DNA of 32,558 nucleotides from CAVQEK01 sp964596645 (GTDB lineage Bacteria > Bacteroidota > Bacteroidia > Cytophagales > Cyclobacteriaceae): NCBI GenBank assembly GCA_964596645.1, contig CAZQVB010000045.1, positions 1 to 32,558 on the forward strand, written 5' to 3'. The notes under the pieces are model-generated. The model was not told the origin of the DNA. It saw only the letters and a list, made by a program, of their open reading frames with translations, and did not search any database. How positions within the stretch are numbered: the stretch's first letter is position 1; each line of letters begins with the position of its first letter. This document shows, piece after piece, positions 32,541 through 32,558 of the stretch. Both the position numbers and the translations under genes were made by a program.

Positions 32541-32558
32541 CCGCGTCATGTCGCTCCG

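Larger units (their letters stand above)
31885..32558. other. Gene-free repeat-rich right edge
   Basis: No credible gene is present. The stretch holds a 25-bp direct repeat (31971-31995 and 32516-32540), an 8-bp tandem array (32033-32110 and degenerate beyond), a perfect hairpin at 32188-32214 and a 23-bp palindrome at 32292-32314. A small open frame at 32222-32452 is built from palindromic DNA and has no recognisable protein features. Confidence 0.6.

Overview
The window looks like a chromosomal segment of a member of the phylum Bacteroidota, probably order Cytophagales. The reasons are: promoters of the TTG/TTTG-N18-20-TAnnTTTG type, start codons with little or no Shine-Dalgarno sequence, an ExbB/membrane protein/ExbD/ExbD operon, a BtuB-like TonB-dependent receptor, a DUF2141 protein, and proteins (GreA, RuvC, deacetylase, TatD) that read like Cytophagales homologues. 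It resembles ordinary core genome with a few accessory pieces. There is no prophage, CRISPR array or intact transposase.

Layout: 1-401 is a gene-free, repeat-rich edge. 402-2816 holds an HsdR-N-domain protein and an SLC13-type transporter. 3039-5316 (minus) is the TonB-energising proton-channel operon, separated from the transporter by a shared terminator. A tRNA-Ser(GGA) follows. 5565-12057 (minus) is a tight seven-gene run: GT2 glycosyltransferase, 84-aa protein, OppC-type permease, PP2C/SpoIIE phosphatase, polysaccharide deacetylase, TatD nuclease and asparaginase, with several 4-bp stop/start overlaps. 12313-17004 has ruvC, a CoA-disulfide reductase-rhodanese fusion, topoisomerase IB, a HIT hydrolase and greA. 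The greA gene has a clear promoter and a leader with two terminator-like hairpins.

17424-21909 (plus) holds a TPR histidine kinase, a HigBA-type toxin-antitoxin pair with a frame-disrupted toxin, and a Tat-exported Gfo/Idh/MocA oxidoreductase with a strong terminator. Next come folK and sppA, then a cluster of REP-like palindromes between sppA and a convergent TonB-dependent receptor. The receptor is frameshifted and is translationally coupled to a 172-aa upstream protein. A DUF2141 protein, a large YwqK/MORN-repeat protein with a C-terminal beta-barrel, a membrane-anchored thioredoxin and a zinc-binding metallopeptidase complete the gene content. 31885-32558 is again repeat-rich and carries, inverted, the same series of repeats as the left edge.

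Three defects (higB, the TonB receptor and the N-gap in the YwqK-repeat gene) have simple sequence-level explanations. The two frameshifts are each repaired by removing one A from an A5 run. The gap is repaired by merging a 6-base overlap of the contig ends. These may therefore be assembly faults and not biology.
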